A stretch of 64,000 nucleotides of DNA from Jiulongibacter sp024742395. GTDB taxonomy: Bacteria; Bacteroidota; Bacteroidia; Cytophagales; Spirosomataceae. The stretch spans positions 310,001-374,000 of the forward strand of contig OZ252236.1 of NCBI GenBank assembly GCA_965249455.1, written 5' to 3'. Positions 35,856 through 43,656 of the stretch are shown here, one piece after another. Within the stretch, counting starts at the first letter, position 1. Every line of letters begins with the position of its first letter. Both the position numbers and the translations under genes were made by a program. Under the pieces are notes generated by a model. It ran no database searches, was not told the DNA's origin, and worked only from the letters and a program-made list of their open reading frames with translations.

Positions 35856-36707
35856 TTATTTTACGGCTTTTAGGCTCAAATCGAGACTTTTTACAGAATG
35901 TGTAAGATAGCCCATTGATACAAAATCAACTCCGCATTCTGCATACGCTCTTACGGTATCTGGGGTTATTCCGCCAGATGACTCTACAGGAAATCTGCCA
36001 TCAATTATTTGAAGTGCCTCACGGGTTAAGTCGTAATCGAAATTATCCAGCATAACTCTAACTAAGCCACCCTCTTCCAAGGCCAACTCAAGCTCTTTTA
36101 AATCTCTTACTTCTATTTCTATCGGCAATTCACGTCCTGTTTCTTTTAGGTATTTTTTTGCCGCCTGAAGAGCATTCTTAATCCCACCGGCATAATCTAC
36201 ATGATTGTCTTTGATGAGAATCATATCATACAAACCCATACGATGATTTACGCCACCACCTATTTTTACCGCCCATTTCTCCGGAAGTCTGAAATTGGGT
36301 GTTGTTTTGCGGGTATCCAGCACCTTGCACTTTGTTCCTTCAAGTTTTTTCACAATATCTCTGGTAGTTGTGGCTATCCCACTCATACGCTGCATACAGT
36401 TCAGTACCAGTCGCTCGGCTGTTAAAATCGACTGATCTTTCCCGGAAACATAAAAAGCAATATCTCCATACTTTATCTCCTCACCATCTTGCATTAATAC
36501 TTCAACTTCCAGCTCTGGGTCCACCTCATTGAAGATGGCTTTGGCAAGCTCTACACCCGCTAAAATTCCATCATCTTTAACTATTAAACGGGCCTTACCC
36601 TGAGCATCTGCAGGAATAGTAGAAAGTGAAGTATGATCCCCATCTCCTACATCTTCTTTAAGAGCCAATTGTATAAATTCCTTAATATCCGCTTCTTTAA
36701 TGTCCAT
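35856..36707 (-). CDS. nadC: Nicotinate-nucleotide diphosphorylase (carboxylating)
   Basis: A 283-aa enzyme that converts quinolinate and PRPP to nicotinate mononucleotide in de novo NAD synthesis. Motifs: EDVGDGDHTSL at the N-terminus, LNCMQRMSGIAT, LDTRKTTPNFRLPEKWAV, GGGVNHRMGLYDMILIKDNH, IEIEVRDLKEL, VMLDNFD and the final ESSGGITPDTVRAYAECGVDFVSMG in outline. ATG at 36707 (MDIKEADIKEF) is used; the upstream Met at 36737 adds ten unrelated residues. Divergent from tadA. Confidence 0.97.
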   Translation of the reverse strand: MDIKEADIKEFIQLALKEDVGDGDHTSLSTIPADAQGKARLIVKDDGILAGVELAKAIFNEVDPELEVEVLMQDGEEIKYGDIAFYVSGKDQSILTAERLVLNCMQRMSGIATTTRDIVKKLEGTKCKVLDTRKTTPNFRLPEKWAVKIGGGVNHRMGLYDMILIKDNHVDYAGGIKNALQAAKKYLKETGRELPIEIEVRDLKELELALEEGGLVRVMLDNFDYDLTREALQIIDGRFPVESSGGITPDTVRAYAECGVDFVSMGYLTHSVKSLDLSLKAVK

Positions 36708-36848
36708 TGTGACTTGCTTAAATCTTTTGCTCCGCAATTACCCAAAAAAAGAAAGATTGACCAAAAAAGAAATTTCGAATAGTCTACTCTATAAATTGCT
36801 TTTCTAACAGAACCTCTACAATCCTCAACGTTTGCATATTTTTGCGTT

Positions 36849-37307
36849 ATGAACACATCCTACCCACTCTATTCTCATGAGTATTTTATGGCCAAAGCTA
36901 TGGACCTGGCACATCAGGCTTTTGAAGCCGGCGAGGTACCCGTTGGTGCTTTGGTAGTAACAGAAAATAATCAAATCATTGGTAAGGGATTTAATCAGAC
37001 CGAAATGCTGAATGATGTCACTGCTCATGCAGAAATGCTGGCTATTACTGCTGCCGCTAATCATCTGGATGCCAAATATTTAAGAGACTGCAGGCTGTAT
37101 GTCACCCTGGAGCCATGTGTCATGTGTGCCGGAGCCATAGCCTGGAGCCAATTAGATGCTATTTTTTACGGTGCCCCTGATAAAAAAAGAGGGTACAGTA
37201 AGTACTCAGAAAACATCATTCATCATAAGAAAGAAGTGTTTGGTGGCTTTTTAGCAGAAGAATCAGAAGCCTTGCTTAAAGAATTTTTCGGGAGATTGCG
37301 AACATAA
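36849..37307 (+). CDS. tadA: tRNA-specific adenosine deaminase
   Basis: A 152-aa zinc deaminase that makes inosine at the wobble position of tRNA-Arg. The zinc ligands are in HAEMLAI (His and catalytic Glu) and EPCVMCAGA (PCxxC). KAMDLAHQAFEAGEVPVGAL is the typical N-terminus. The catalytic and fold motifs fit TadA rather than guanine or cytosine deaminase, though a general nucleoside deaminase cannot be fully excluded. Possible -7 box TATTTTTG at 36837-36844, directly ahead of the ATG. Confidence 0.93.
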   Translation: MNTSYPLYSHEYFMAKAMDLAHQAFEAGEVPVGALVVTENNQIIGKGFNQTEMLNDVTAHAEMLAITAAANHLDAKYLRDCRLYVTLEPCVMCAGAIAWSQLDAIFYGAPDKKRGYSKYSENIIHHKKEVFGGFLAEESEALLKEFFGRLRT

Positions 37308-37368
37308 ATCAAAGAGCCTATGTTCACTACATACAGTAAGAAATTTATAACTAAAACTATAAAACATT

Positions 37369-37983
37369 ATGGCTTTTGAACTACCGGCACTTCCGTTTGC
37401 CAACGACGCACTTGAACCGCATTTTGATGCGATGACTATGGAAATTCATCATGACCGTCATCACAATGGTTATGTAACTAATCTTAACAATGCAATTGCA
37501 GGTACTGACCTTGAGGGTAAGACTATTGAAGAGATTATGGCTGTTGCTGGTGCAAGTGGGGCTGCGGTAAGGAATAATGGCGGTGGTCATTACAATCACT
37601 CACTTTTCTGGTCAATTTTGGCTCCTCAGGGAGTAGGTGGAAACTTATCAGGACCATTAAAGGAAGCAATCATTGAGACGTTTGGTTCTGTAGATGAGTT
37701 CAAAGCTGAATTCAAAAAAGCTGCTGGTACACGTTTTGGTTCTGGCTGGGCTTGGTTAGGCGTTAAAGCTGACGGTTCTCTGTGCGTTTGCTCGTCTCCT
37801 AATCAAGACAATCCTTTAATGGATGTAGCTGAGTGCCCATGCACACCTATCTTAGGTCTGGATGTGTGGGAGCATGCCTATTACTTAAAATACCAAAATA
37901 AGCGTCCTGATTATATCGATGCTTTCTGGAATGTAGTGAACTGGAACGCCGTAGAAGAGCGATATGCAGCTGCAAAAGGATAA
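37369..37983 (+). CDS. Superoxide dismutase, Mn/Fe type
   Basis: A 204-aa SOD. Metal ligands: His27-type in MEIHHDRHHNGYV, His in GGGHYNHSLFW, and Asp and His in LDVWEHAYYLKY. The NQDNPLMD block carries the Gln seen in Mn-SODs, so Mn or cambialistic use is more likely than strict Fe. No signal peptide, so cytoplasmic. One unusual detail is the Cys-rich stretch SLCVCSSPNQ and VAECPCTPILGLD, which adds four Cys near the active-site region. A strong terminator follows. Confidence 0.96.
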   Translation: MAFELPALPFANDALEPHFDAMTMEIHHDRHHNGYVTNLNNAIAGTDLEGKTIEEIMAVAGASGAAVRNNGGGHYNHSLFWSILAPQGVGGNLSGPLKEAIIETFGSVDEFKAEFKKAAGTRFGSGWAWLGVKADGSLCVCSSPNQDNPLMDVAECPCTPILGLDVWEHAYYLKYQNKRPDYIDAFWNVVNWNAVEERYAAAKG

Positions 37984-38007
37984 TTGAGAAGTCAAATAAA
38001 TTATAGG

Positions 38008-38045
38008 GAAGCCCGATCATCTGATCGGGCTTCTTTTTGTTTTTT
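38008..38045 (+). terminator. Terminator after superoxide dismutase gene
   Basis: Near-perfect stem GAAGCCCGATCA/TGATCGGGCTTC (38008-38033) with a 2-nt centre, followed by TTTTTGTTTTTT. Confidence 0.92.
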
Positions 38046-38231
38046 TAGGTGTCATAGAACGGGCTAGAAATGGCTCAATAGTCATGTCGCTCCTTTGGAG
38101 CTCAGACATATTCACATTGCACTAGTAAGATTTTGCTCCGAAGGTGCTTAGGAGTTTTTATGTATTCTCTTGATTAAATCTTTCCATTATAAAGTTTCAG
38201 GGCTATTTCTAGGAGAAAAGAGTGTTGATAA
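38046..38231. other. Non-coding stretch with degenerate repeats before the trp leader
   Basis: No gene is seen. The words GCTCCTTTGGAGCT (about 38090-38103) and GCTCCGAAGGTGCT (about 38136-38149) look like degenerate copies of one short palindromic motif. Likely a decayed dispersed repeat; the trp promoter lies at its right end. Confidence 0.35.
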
Positions 38232-38261
38232 TTGCATTTTAAAATTTCCTTTCTACTTTTA
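38232..38261 (+). promoter_or_regulatory. Candidate trp operon promoter
   Basis: TTG (38232-38234), 19 bp, then TACTTTTA (38254-38261), close to the Bacteroidota TTTG-N19/20-TAnnTTTG consensus. If used, transcription would start only a few bases before the leader-peptide ATG at 38266, giving a nearly leaderless leader-peptide mRNA. Confidence 0.45.
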
Positions 38262-38265
38262 CGGC

Positions 38266-38322
38266 ATGATTTCAATAAGCAAAGCAAACAATTGGTGGTG
38301 GACTTCTTCTCAAAAGAGTTGA
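38266..38322 (+). CDS. trpL: trp leader peptide with three consecutive Trp codons
   Basis: An 18-codon reading frame: MISISKANNWWWTSSQKS then TGA. Three adjacent TGG codons at 38293-38301 act as a sensor of charged tRNA-Trp. Its stop codon (38320-38322) lies within the 5' half of the antiterminator stem, so a ribosome that finishes the peptide covers that half, while one stalled at the Trp codons leaves it free. Located 94 bp ahead of trpE. Seen directly; the regulatory reading follows from the known trp attenuation model. Confidence 0.9.
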   Translation: MISISKANNWWWTSSQKS

Positions 38323-38383
38323 ACAGACCTTGCTATACTTTAAAAATATTGCGGCTTGCTGTTCAACACAGCAAGCTTTTTTT
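38318..38383 (+). promoter_or_regulatory. trp attenuator: antiterminator and terminator
   Basis: Terminator: GCTTGCTGT (38354-38362), loop TCAAC, ACAGCAAGC (38368-38376), then seven T's (38377-38383). Antiterminator: GTTGAACAG (38318-38326) is the exact complement of CTGTTCAAC (38359-38367), which takes in part of the terminator's 5' arm and its whole loop, so the two structures exclude each other. With the Trp-rich leader peptide just upstream, starvation for Trp should favour readthrough into trpE. Confidence 0.88.
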
Positions 38384-38415
38384 ATGCCCGGTTTTACCGT
38401 TTTAACAAACAAAAA

Positions 38416-39843
38416 ATGAGTTCGATATTTAAAATCAACACAAGGTCAAAAAGATTACTGGCTGATACGTTTACTCCGGTGAGTATTTTTCTACGATTGA
38501 GAGATCAATACAAATACTCAGTAATTCTGGAAAGTGCAGATTATCATGCCATGCAAAATAGCTTCAGTTATATAGCCTGCGACCCTGTGGCCAGTATAAT
38601 TATTGATAATGATGAAGTTCAGCAAACTTTCCCCGATGGGAGTCAGGAAAACTTTGCTCTTGAAAACAGGAAAGATGCTGTAAAAGTCCTTAAGGAATTT
38701 GCCGCCCGTTTTGAGCATGAAGAGTCAGAGCATAGCTTTATCACCAATGGGCTTTTCGGACATATGACCTACGATGCCGTAGAGTATTTTGAGGATATCG
38801 AAATTCAGGACAAGTCGCCTGAGAACGAAATCCCTACACTTATTTACCGCGTGTATCGCTACGTGATTGCTGTAAACCATTTTAAGAATGAACTGCACAT
38901 CATGGAACATGCTTACAGTAAAAATGGTGAAGTGGTAAAACCGATGGAAAATGGCCTGGAAACCATTGAGCTTTTTGTGAACACTCCGAAATTCAGTCAC
39001 AGACATTTTAGTATCACCGGAGAAGAGGAAAGTAATGTGACGGATGATGAAATGAAGGCTACAATCAATACCTGTATAAAACATTGTCTTAGAGGAGATG
39101 TCTTTCAAATAGTGCCTTCCAGAAGGTATTCAAAGACGTTTGAAGGAGACGACTTTAATGTATATCGAGCTTTGCGAAGCATTAACCCTTCTCCATATTT
39201 ATTCTATTTTGACGGTGGCGATTACCACATTTTTGGCTCATCGCCTGAAAAACAAATACATATTCAAGGAGATATGGCCGAAATTCATCCTATCGCCGGT
39301 ACTTTTAAACGAAGTGGAAATGATGAAAGAGATGCTGAACTTGCCAAAGAACTTGATGCAGACCCAAAAGAATCTGCCGAACATGTTATGCTCGTAGATT
39401 TGGCCAGAAATGACCTGAGCCGTAGCTCAGACTCTGTGAAAGTAGAGGTTTTTAAAGAGGTCCAATTTTACAGCCATGTCATTCACCTGGTCTCAAAAGT
39501 GACAGGTAGAATGACCAAAGGAACCAACCCACTTCAGCTTGTAGCAGATACGTTCCCGGCAGGGACTCTCTCTGGAGCTCCAAAGCATATGGCTATGAGT
39601 ATTATAGACAAACTGGAACCTACAAACCGTAGCATTTATGGCGGTGCCATCGGCTTTATGGATTTTAAAGGTAATTTTAACCATGCTATTGCCATCAGAA
39701 CTTTCTTAAGTAAAAACAACACACTCTTTTATCAGGCCGGAATGGGAGTGGTAGCTAAATCAAATGTAGAAAGTGAAATGGCAGAGGTAGGAAATAAACT
39801 GGGGGCCCTAAGGGCAGCTATGCAAAGAGCCGAAGAACTTTAA
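38416..39843 (+). CDS. trpE: Anthranilate synthase component I
   Basis: A 475-aa chorismate-using enzyme making anthranilate with TrpG. Tryptophan feedback site: YSVILESADYH (the LLES-type motif, about residue 40). Catalytic domain: VFQIVPSRRYSK, FGSSPEKQIHIQG, IHPIAGTFKRSGNDERDAELAKEL (outline), DLARNDLSR and FPAGTLSGAPKHMAMSIID. ATG at 38416 is chosen; a TTG in the same frame at 38356 lies inside the terminator stem and cannot be the start. Expression is governed by the attenuator at 38318-38383. Confidence 0.97.
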   Translation: MSSIFKINTRSKRLLADTFTPVSIFLRLRDQYKYSVILESADYHAMQNSFSYIACDPVASIIIDNDEVQQTFPDGSQENFALENRKDAVKVLKEFAARFEHEESEHSFITNGLFGHMTYDAVEYFEDIEIQDKSPENEIPTLIYRVYRYVIAVNHFKNELHIMEHAYSKNGEVVKPMENGLETIELFVNTPKFSHRHFSITGEEESNVTDDEMKATINTCIKHCLRGDVFQIVPSRRYSKTFEGDDFNVYRALRSINPSPYLFYFDGGDYHIFGSSPEKQIHIQGDMAEIHPIAGTFKRSGNDERDAELAKELDADPKESAEHVMLVDLARNDLSRSSDSVKVEVFKEVQFYSHVIHLVSKVTGRMTKGTNPLQLVADTFPAGTLSGAPKHMAMSIIDKLEPTNRSIYGGAIGFMDFKGNFNHAIAIRTFLSKNNTLFYQAGMGVVAKSNVESEMAEVGNKLGALRAAMQRAEEL

Positions 39844-39854
39844 GCACCATAAAT

Positions 39855-40319
39855 ATGAATCCTTTACTGAAAAAACTTAACTGCAAAACTCAACAAAGTG
39901 TGGTTGTGCTTCATGCTCCGAAGGAGTTTAATAATCAAATGACAGATTTTAAGATGTTTTTAAATGTAAAGACGAATATTGACAATAATGATATTGAGTT
40001 TGCCCTGGCTTTCTGTACTAAACTTGAGGAAGTGGAAAAATACGCCCGAGCTATTGATGAAAAAATTGTTGATGATGGGCTTTTTTGGTTTGCTTACCTA
40101 AAGAAGAGTTCTAAAAAATACTCCTGTGAATTTAACCGTGACAATGGTTGGGATATCATGGGAACACTGGGCTATGAACCCGTAAGAATGGTGGCAATAG
40201 ATGAAGACTGGTCGGCCTTACGATTTAGAAAAGCGACCCATATAAAAACATTGAAAAGAGACCCTTCCTGGATAAAATCCGAAGAAGGTAAAAAGAAAGC
40301 TTTAAAGAATAAGAAATGA
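39855..40319 (+). CDS. DUF3052-like protein inside the trp operon
   Basis: A 154-aa cytoplasmic protein. The core matches what I know of DUF3052-like proteins: LLKKLNCKTQQSVVVLHAP at the start, DGLFWFAYLKKSSKKY in the middle, and NRDNGWDIMGTLGYEPVRMV with DEDWSALRFRKA near the end. The function is unknown. It sits between trpE (11-bp gap) and trpG (4-bp overlap), so it is co-transcribed and its level should follow tryptophan supply. Basic C-terminus (KKKALKNKK). The function assignment is open; membership of the operon is clear. Confidence 0.75.
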   Translation: MNPLLKKLNCKTQQSVVVLHAPKEFNNQMTDFKMFLNVKTNIDNNDIEFALAFCTKLEEVEKYARAIDEKIVDDGLFWFAYLKKSSKKYSCEFNRDNGWDIMGTLGYEPVRMVAIDEDWSALRFRKATHIKTLKRDPSWIKSEEGKKKALKNKK

Positions 40320-40882
40320 AAATATTAGTACTCGATAACTACGACTCCTTTGTTTATAATTTGGTTTACATCCTTAAAGAGCTGGGCGGGGATGTAGATG
40401 TTTTCAGAAATGATAAAATTGCTGTAGAAGAGGTAAAAAAATACGACAAAATTCTTTTGTCTCCCGGCCCTGGCATTCCCGAAGAAGCTGGTATCATGAT
40501 GGATTTACTTGCTGAGTACAAGACAAGCAAAAGCATTTTTGGTGTTTGTTTAGGGCATCAGGCCATTGGTGAAGCTTTTGGCAGCAAGCTTCACAATATG
40601 GGCGAAGTGCTACACGGCGTTACCACGGATTGCTTGGTGACAGATGAGACCGAAAGGCTGTTTCAGGGCATTCCCAGCAAGTTTGAGGTTTGCCGATATC
40701 ATAGTTGGACGGTTTTGCCTGAATCAATGCCCGGAGACCTAAAGGTTACAGCCAAAGACGAAAACGACTATGTACTGGCCGAAGCACATCAAAAATACGA
40801 TGTTAGAGGGGTGCAATTTCATCCTGAAGCCTATCTTACTCAGCACGGCGTGAAAATGGTTGAAAATTGGATGAAGAATTGA
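40316..40882 (+). CDS. trpG: Anthranilate synthase component II (glutamine amidotransferase)
   Basis: A 188-aa class I amidotransferase giving ammonia to TrpE. Triad: Cys in FGVCLGHQAIGEAFG (about residue 79), with His and Glu in VQFHPEAYLTQHG (about 169-171). Other motifs: LVLDNYDSFVYNLV and LLSPGPGIPEEAG. ATG overlaps the DUF3052-like stop by 4 bp. The TrpE neighbour supports TrpG over PabA, although one protein may serve both. Confidence 0.95.
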   Translation: MKILVLDNYDSFVYNLVYILKELGGDVDVFRNDKIAVEEVKKYDKILLSPGPGIPEEAGIMMDLLAEYKTSKSIFGVCLGHQAIGEAFGSKLHNMGEVLHGVTTDCLVTDETERLFQGIPSKFEVCRYHSWTVLPESMPGDLKVTAKDENDYVLAEAHQKYDVRGVQFHPEAYLTQHGVKMVENWMKN

Positions 40883-40959
40883 TCAATGATAAAAGACACG
40901 CTCTCTTTATTGTCTTCAAGTAATTTATCTTTAGTTTCAAGCAAAGTCTTGTTATACAT

Positions 40960-41955
40960 ATGAAAACCTACCTAAATCAACTCTTATCAAATCAGTCTTT
41001 ATCAAAAGAAGATGCGTATGCTGCTCTTTCAAAAATTGCTCATGGTGAGGTAAATACTTCACAAACTGCAGCCTTTTTAATGGGAATGCAGCAAAAAGGC
41101 ATTACTTCAGATGAACTGGAAGGGTTTAGGCAGGCTATGCTTGAATTAGCTTTACCCCTCGATTTTGCTGAATTTGATGCCATGGATTTGTGTGGCACCG
41201 GAGGAGATGGCAAAAACACCTTCAATATTTCTACAACCACAAGTTTTGTGGTAGCCGGTGCAGGTCAAAAGGTAGCTAAACATGGGAATCACGGAGTAAG
41301 CAGTTCTGTAGGAAGCAGTACTGTACTGGAACATTTAGGCATAAAATTCACAAATGATGCGGACCACCTGAGACGGAAACTAGAAACCGCGGGCATCTGC
41401 TATTTACATGCTCCATTATTTCATCCTGCTATGAAATATGTTGGTCCGGTTAGAAAAGACCTGGGCATGAAAACCTTTTTTAATATGCTGGGGCCCCTTT
41501 TAAATCCTGCCAAGGTGACTAAACAATTAACGGGTGTGTACGACCTCTGCGTCTATGAACTTTATGAACAAGTACTAAGGAAGTCAGGAGGCCAATTTGG
41601 GATTATTTTTGATTTGGCTGTATACGATGAAATTTCGTTGACAGGTGATTTTATGTTTTCTTCTCATTTCCCCTCTGCTGATGAAGGAGAAATTTTTAGT
41701 CCTTCTGCTTTTGGGTTTGACCAGATAACTCCTGAAGAGATCTACGGAGGAAACTCCCTGGAAGAGTCAGCACAGATAATGCTGAATGTACTTGAAAACA
41801 AATCAAGCACTGCACAGAAAAATGTAGTACTTGCTAACGCGGCAATGGCTTTAGGAGTGGCCAAAAACATCACTATTCAACAAGCTCTTGATGAAGCCAG
41901 GGGATCTTTAGAAAGTGGCAAAGCCCTTCATGCACTAAAAAAACTAGTGGAATAA
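40960..41955 (+). CDS. trpD: Anthranilate phosphoribosyltransferase
   Basis: A 331-aa enzyme joining anthranilate to PRPP. Motifs: DLCGTGGDGKNTFNIST (PRPP binding, about 76-92), KHGNHGVSSSVGSSTVLEHLG, FHPAMKYVGPVRKDLGMKTFFN, GPLLNPAKVTKQL. It is last in this trp unit; trpC, trpF, trpB and trpA do not follow and must lie elsewhere. Gap of 77 bp after trpG, without a terminator. It converges with the membrane-protein gene 5 bp away. Confidence 0.97.
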   Translation: MKTYLNQLLSNQSLSKEDAYAALSKIAHGEVNTSQTAAFLMGMQQKGITSDELEGFRQAMLELALPLDFAEFDAMDLCGTGGDGKNTFNISTTTSFVVAGAGQKVAKHGNHGVSSSVGSSTVLEHLGIKFTNDADHLRRKLETAGICYLHAPLFHPAMKYVGPVRKDLGMKTFFNMLGPLLNPAKVTKQLTGVYDLCVYELYEQVLRKSGGQFGIIFDLAVYDEISLTGDFMFSSHFPSADEGEIFSPSAFGFDQITPEEIYGGNSLEESAQIMLNVLENKSSTAQKNVVLANAAMALGVAKNITIQQALDEARGSLESGKALHALKKLVE

Positions 41956-41960
41956 CTTAT

Positions 41961-42554
41961 TTATCTGGAAGGTCTGGCCGCAGCCATACCAAAGCAGATC
42001 AGGCTGCAAGAGAGAAGATAATGATAGGCATCAATTGAATTATCATAATCATCTACAAAGGAATCTCTGAACGTAGCCAGGGCAGCAAAAAATACAGCTG
42101 CAAGTAGCCACATGCCTAGTTTTAACTGGCCCTTAGTTAGAGCTACTATAGCCGCTGCTGCAATCAGAATCATTGAAGCGGTTGGAATATATGAAATCAA
42201 TTCAGGGACAACACCAACTTGCAAAAGGGCAAAGATTATAAACCCGGCCGCCAAGACGCTCCAGCCAATTTTAGAATCCAAAGTATCATTTTCCCATACT
42301 TTAAACCAGGAAACCACTGCAAGGCCTAAGGCACCCACAGTAGCAGCCATGTTTTGAAAAAAGACCGAAATCAAACCCGCATTACTTATTCCGGCAAAAC
42401 GTGCCGCACCGGCAAAAGCCGCTACCGAAACCGATAAAACAAAGGCCTCCCATAATACGGTCTCCATCAATGGAAGCTTCATGAGATACCTAAAAAAAAC
42501 AAACAAGCCAACCAAGCCCAAAATAAGGTCAGAAATGACGTGAGAGGTTTCCAT
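41961..42554 (-). CDS. Multi-pass membrane protein of unknown function
   Basis: A 197-aa protein with six or seven predicted helices (about residues 7-27, 32-55, 62-85, 96-117, 121-140, 145-162, 170-190) and the loop FRDSFVDDYDNSIDAYHYLLS before the last, whose Asp/His residues may be functional. It resembles the DUF6962-like membrane proteins of Bacteroidota, but I cannot confirm this. No signal peptide is needed. It is 35 bp downstream of murB on the same strand and probably co-transcribed with it. Confidence 0.7.
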   Translation of the reverse strand: METSHVISDLILGLVGLFVFFRYLMKLPLMETVLWEAFVLSVSVAAFAGAARFAGISNAGLISVFFQNMAATVGALGLAVVSWFKVWENDTLDSKIGWSVLAAGFIIFALLQVGVVPELISYIPTASMILIAAAAIVALTKGQLKLGMWLLAAVFFAALATFRDSFVDDYDNSIDAYHYLLSCSLICFGMAAARPSR

Positions 42555-42589
42555 TGAATTCTAATTAAAAGGTTTATCAGATGCTCAAT

Positions 42590-43609
42590 TTATATAATAT
42601 TTACTTCGGCCTGAAGGGCCACCCCAAATTTTTCAAATATCGAGGCCTGAATATCTTCTGAAAGCTTTTTTATATCAGCCCCTTTACCGGCACCATAATT
42701 CACTAAGACCAGGGCTTGTTTTTTATGAACCCCAATACTTCCAAAGGTTTTTCCCTTCCATCCGGCCTGTTCAATAAGCCATCCGGCAGGTACCTTTACA
42801 GAGTTATCGTCAATCGGGTATGTTGGAATTTCAGGATAATCCTTCCGGATGCTGAGTAATGCTTCTTTTGAAATAACCGGATTTTTGAAAAAGCTTCCTG
42901 AGTTGCCAATCTTTTTAGGATCGGGCAACTTCGATTGCCTTATTTCAATGACCGCATTACTAACATCCTTTATGGTAGGTTCTGTAATCTCCTTCTCTGC
43001 CAATACATCTCTGATGGCACCATAGTCCAGGTTCAACTTTGGCTTTTTAGACAGCCTGAAAGTCACATTCACAATGATATATTTGTCTTTATGACTGTGT
43101 TTAAAAATGCTTTCCCTGTAGCCAAACTCACAGGTAGCGTTATCAAAAATTTCCATTTTATTTGAAAACCTGTGCAATGCTTCCAGTTGTACAAAAACAT
43201 CTTTTATCTCTACACCATAGGCTCCAATATTCTGCATCGGGGCCGCTCCCACAGTACCGGGAATTAATGAGAGGTTTTCTACTCCACCGTATCCCTTTTC
43301 TACACAATTCATCACAAACTCATGCCAATTTGTACCAGCTCCCACCTTAATTACAATCTCCTCTTCATTTTCACTCACTATTTCTTTGCCTTGAATACTA
43401 TTCTTAACAACCAGCCCATCCATATCTTGTGTAAGCAGAATATTGCTTCCTCCACCTAAAACCAAGACATCATTGATTTTAAACTTAGAGCTTCGCACTA
43501 CCTCTTGTAATTCTTCCAGACTTTTTACTTCAACGAAAAGCCTTGCTGAGGTATCCAAACCAAAGGTATTATAAGGTTTGAGCGATATATTTTTGAGTAT
43601 ATTTGGCAT
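42590..43609 (-). CDS. murB: UDP-N-acetylenolpyruvoylglucosamine reductase
   Basis: A 339-aa flavoenzyme (type I MurB) that makes UDP-N-acetylmuramate in peptidoglycan synthesis. FAD binding: LVLGGGSNILLTQDMDG and IPGTVGAAPMQNIGAYG. Catalytic Ser in KIGNSGSFFKNPVI (about 229-242), and the final Glu in LQAEVNII. CEFGYRESIFKHS carries the Tyr/Arg pair. Start ATG at 43609. Divergent from the hydroxyacid dehydrogenase gene, 47 bp apart. Confidence 0.97.
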   Translation of the reverse strand: MPNILKNISLKPYNTFGLDTSARLFVEVKSLEELQEVVRSSKFKINDVLVLGGGSNILLTQDMDGLVVKNSIQGKEIVSENEEEIVIKVGAGTNWHEFVMNCVEKGYGGVENLSLIPGTVGAAPMQNIGAYGVEIKDVFVQLEALHRFSNKMEIFDNATCEFGYRESIFKHSHKDKYIIVNVTFRLSKKPKLNLDYGAIRDVLAEKEITEPTIKDVSNAVIEIRQSKLPDPKKIGNSGSFFKNPVISKEALLSIRKDYPEIPTYPIDDNSVKVPAGWLIEQAGWKGKTFGSIGVHKKQALVLVNYGAGKGADIKKLSEDIQASIFEKFGVALQAEVNII

Positions 43610-43656
43610 AATTAAAATGAATTGCGACGCAATTTACCGAACAGAAATCAGATACC

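Noticed and set aside
38046..38231. Insertion-sequence remnant
   Set aside because: Short palindromic words are present, but no terminal inverted repeats, target duplication or transposase fragment could be seen.
38356..38415. N-terminal extension of trpE from a TTG
   Set aside because: It begins inside the 5' arm of the attenuator terminator (38354-38362) and adds twenty unconserved residues; ATG 38416 starts the conserved protein.
38725..39108. 127-codon open frame on the minus strand within trpE
   Set aside because: Antisense to conserved trpE sequence, with no signal or motif.
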